This document shows, piece by piece, positions 63,694-64,000 of a stretch of DNA of 64,000 nt. Positions within the stretch are counted from its first letter, which is position 1; the number at the start of each line of letters is the position of its first letter. The stretch spans positions 6,641-70,640 of the forward strand of contig CAZHEA010000008.1 of NCBI GenBank assembly GCA_964531165.1, read 5' to 3'. The stretch is from SZUA-229 sp964531165. Its GTDB lineage: Bacteria; Pseudomonadota; Gammaproteobacteria; SZUA-229. The position numbers and the translations under genes are program-made. The notes beneath the pieces were generated by a model. That model was not told the origin of the DNA, did no database searches, and worked only from the letters and a program-made list of their open reading frames with translations.

Positions 63694-64000
63694 ATGTATA
63701 AACTTAAAGCACCAATCTTTGGCGTCATTTTCTTATCGTTAATAGGATTAGCCACCGCAGTTGAGGCTAATCAGAAAAAAAGCAGTGATGTTGTTATTAC
63801 GCCGAAAAATTTTATTCATGCTGATTCGACCCGAGCTTTTTTTAAAGAAATCGATCAATCAAAAGGGAAAGTTAATATTGTAAGGCCGGTAAGAGAGCTT
63901 ACCAATGCAGATAATCAAGATGTTATCAGAATGAATCGTGACACACTTTATACACGAGTTGTTTTAGATGTTAAGGGCGGCGCTTCGATTACGACTAAGG
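63694..64000 (+). CDS. DUF1254 domain-containing protein, N-terminal part (cut by window end)
   Basis: This ORF is open at the right edge; 102 codons are visible. It starts with a signal peptide (cleavage near VEA-NQ, about residue 26) and then the DUF1254 N-terminus: VVITPKNFIHADSTRAFFKE and the family landmark VIRMNRDTLYTRVVLDV. DUF1254 proteins usually continue with a DUF1214 domain and are secreted; the role is not known. GAGGAA precedes the ATG by about 5-6 bases. Confidence 0.85.
   Translation, partial: MYKLKAPIFGVIFLSLIGLATAVEANQKKSSDVVITPKNFIHADSTRAFFKEIDQSKGKVNIVRPVRELTNADNQDVIRMNRDTLYTRVVLDVKGGASITTK

Overview
The window is a 64 kb stretch of chromosome from a gammaproteobacterium, probably free-living and aquatic. 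The evidence is gene content and gene order: the surE-pcm-yqaA-nlpD-rpoS block, the trxB-ftsK-lolA-rarA block, the smpB-ratA-rnfH-bamE-fur block, and the bamA-skp-fabZ-lpxA outer-membrane block are all classic gammaproteobacterial arrangements. A VPLPA-CTERM protein implies an exosortase elsewhere in the genome. I cannot name the genus. Base composition is moderately AT-rich, and many genes start with TTG.

Layout. 1-7265: envelope biogenesis (rseP end, bamA, skp, fabZ, lpxA, then lpxB reversed, rnhB); lpxD is absent from its usual place. 7434-18482: a KefB-like antiporter, dnaE, an AraC-type regulator, an lpxC that reads like the alphaproteobacterial form, and a large GAF-GAF-GGDEF-EAL protein. 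18535-23657: smr, then surE-pcm-yqaA-nlpD-rpoS with a strong terminator. 23853-30485: Mth938-like protein, hom, aat, a double-receiver protein, a ClC chloride/proton antiporter, a FemAB/GNAT-like protein and a hemerythrin-like protein. 30564-36329: trxB, ftsK, lolA, rarA. 36400-42481: remains of a receiver/CheC-like gene, a MASE3 hybrid histidine kinase, a periplasmic rhodanese and a chemoreceptor.

42482-46004 is the most unusual part. Just downstream of the tmRNA gene (minus strand, 45638-46004) lie several broken or orphan genes: an L,D-transpeptidase frame interrupted by three in-frame stop codons, an intact secreted protein of unknown function directly behind it, a membrane-anchored small protein with two in-frame stops, and a small frameshifted secreted protein. 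This looks like a decayed island, possibly an effector/immunity-type locus, at the 3' end of ssrA.

46381-48005 is a hipBA-type toxin-antitoxin pair. 48449-53437 holds purL and a sugar-nucleotide epimerase. 53512-56659 holds a VPLPA-CTERM protein, a DUF1835 protein, a small unknown and smpB. 56895-62342 holds an SNF-family transporter, ratA, rnfH, bamE, fur and relA. 62343-63693 is largely decayed sequence, followed by the start of a DUF1254 protein cut by the window edge.

Intergenic DNA carries several dispersed palindromic repeat families. Several lie at gene ends, where they supply C-terminal codons or stop codons (aat, clcA and its convergent neighbour, ftsK).
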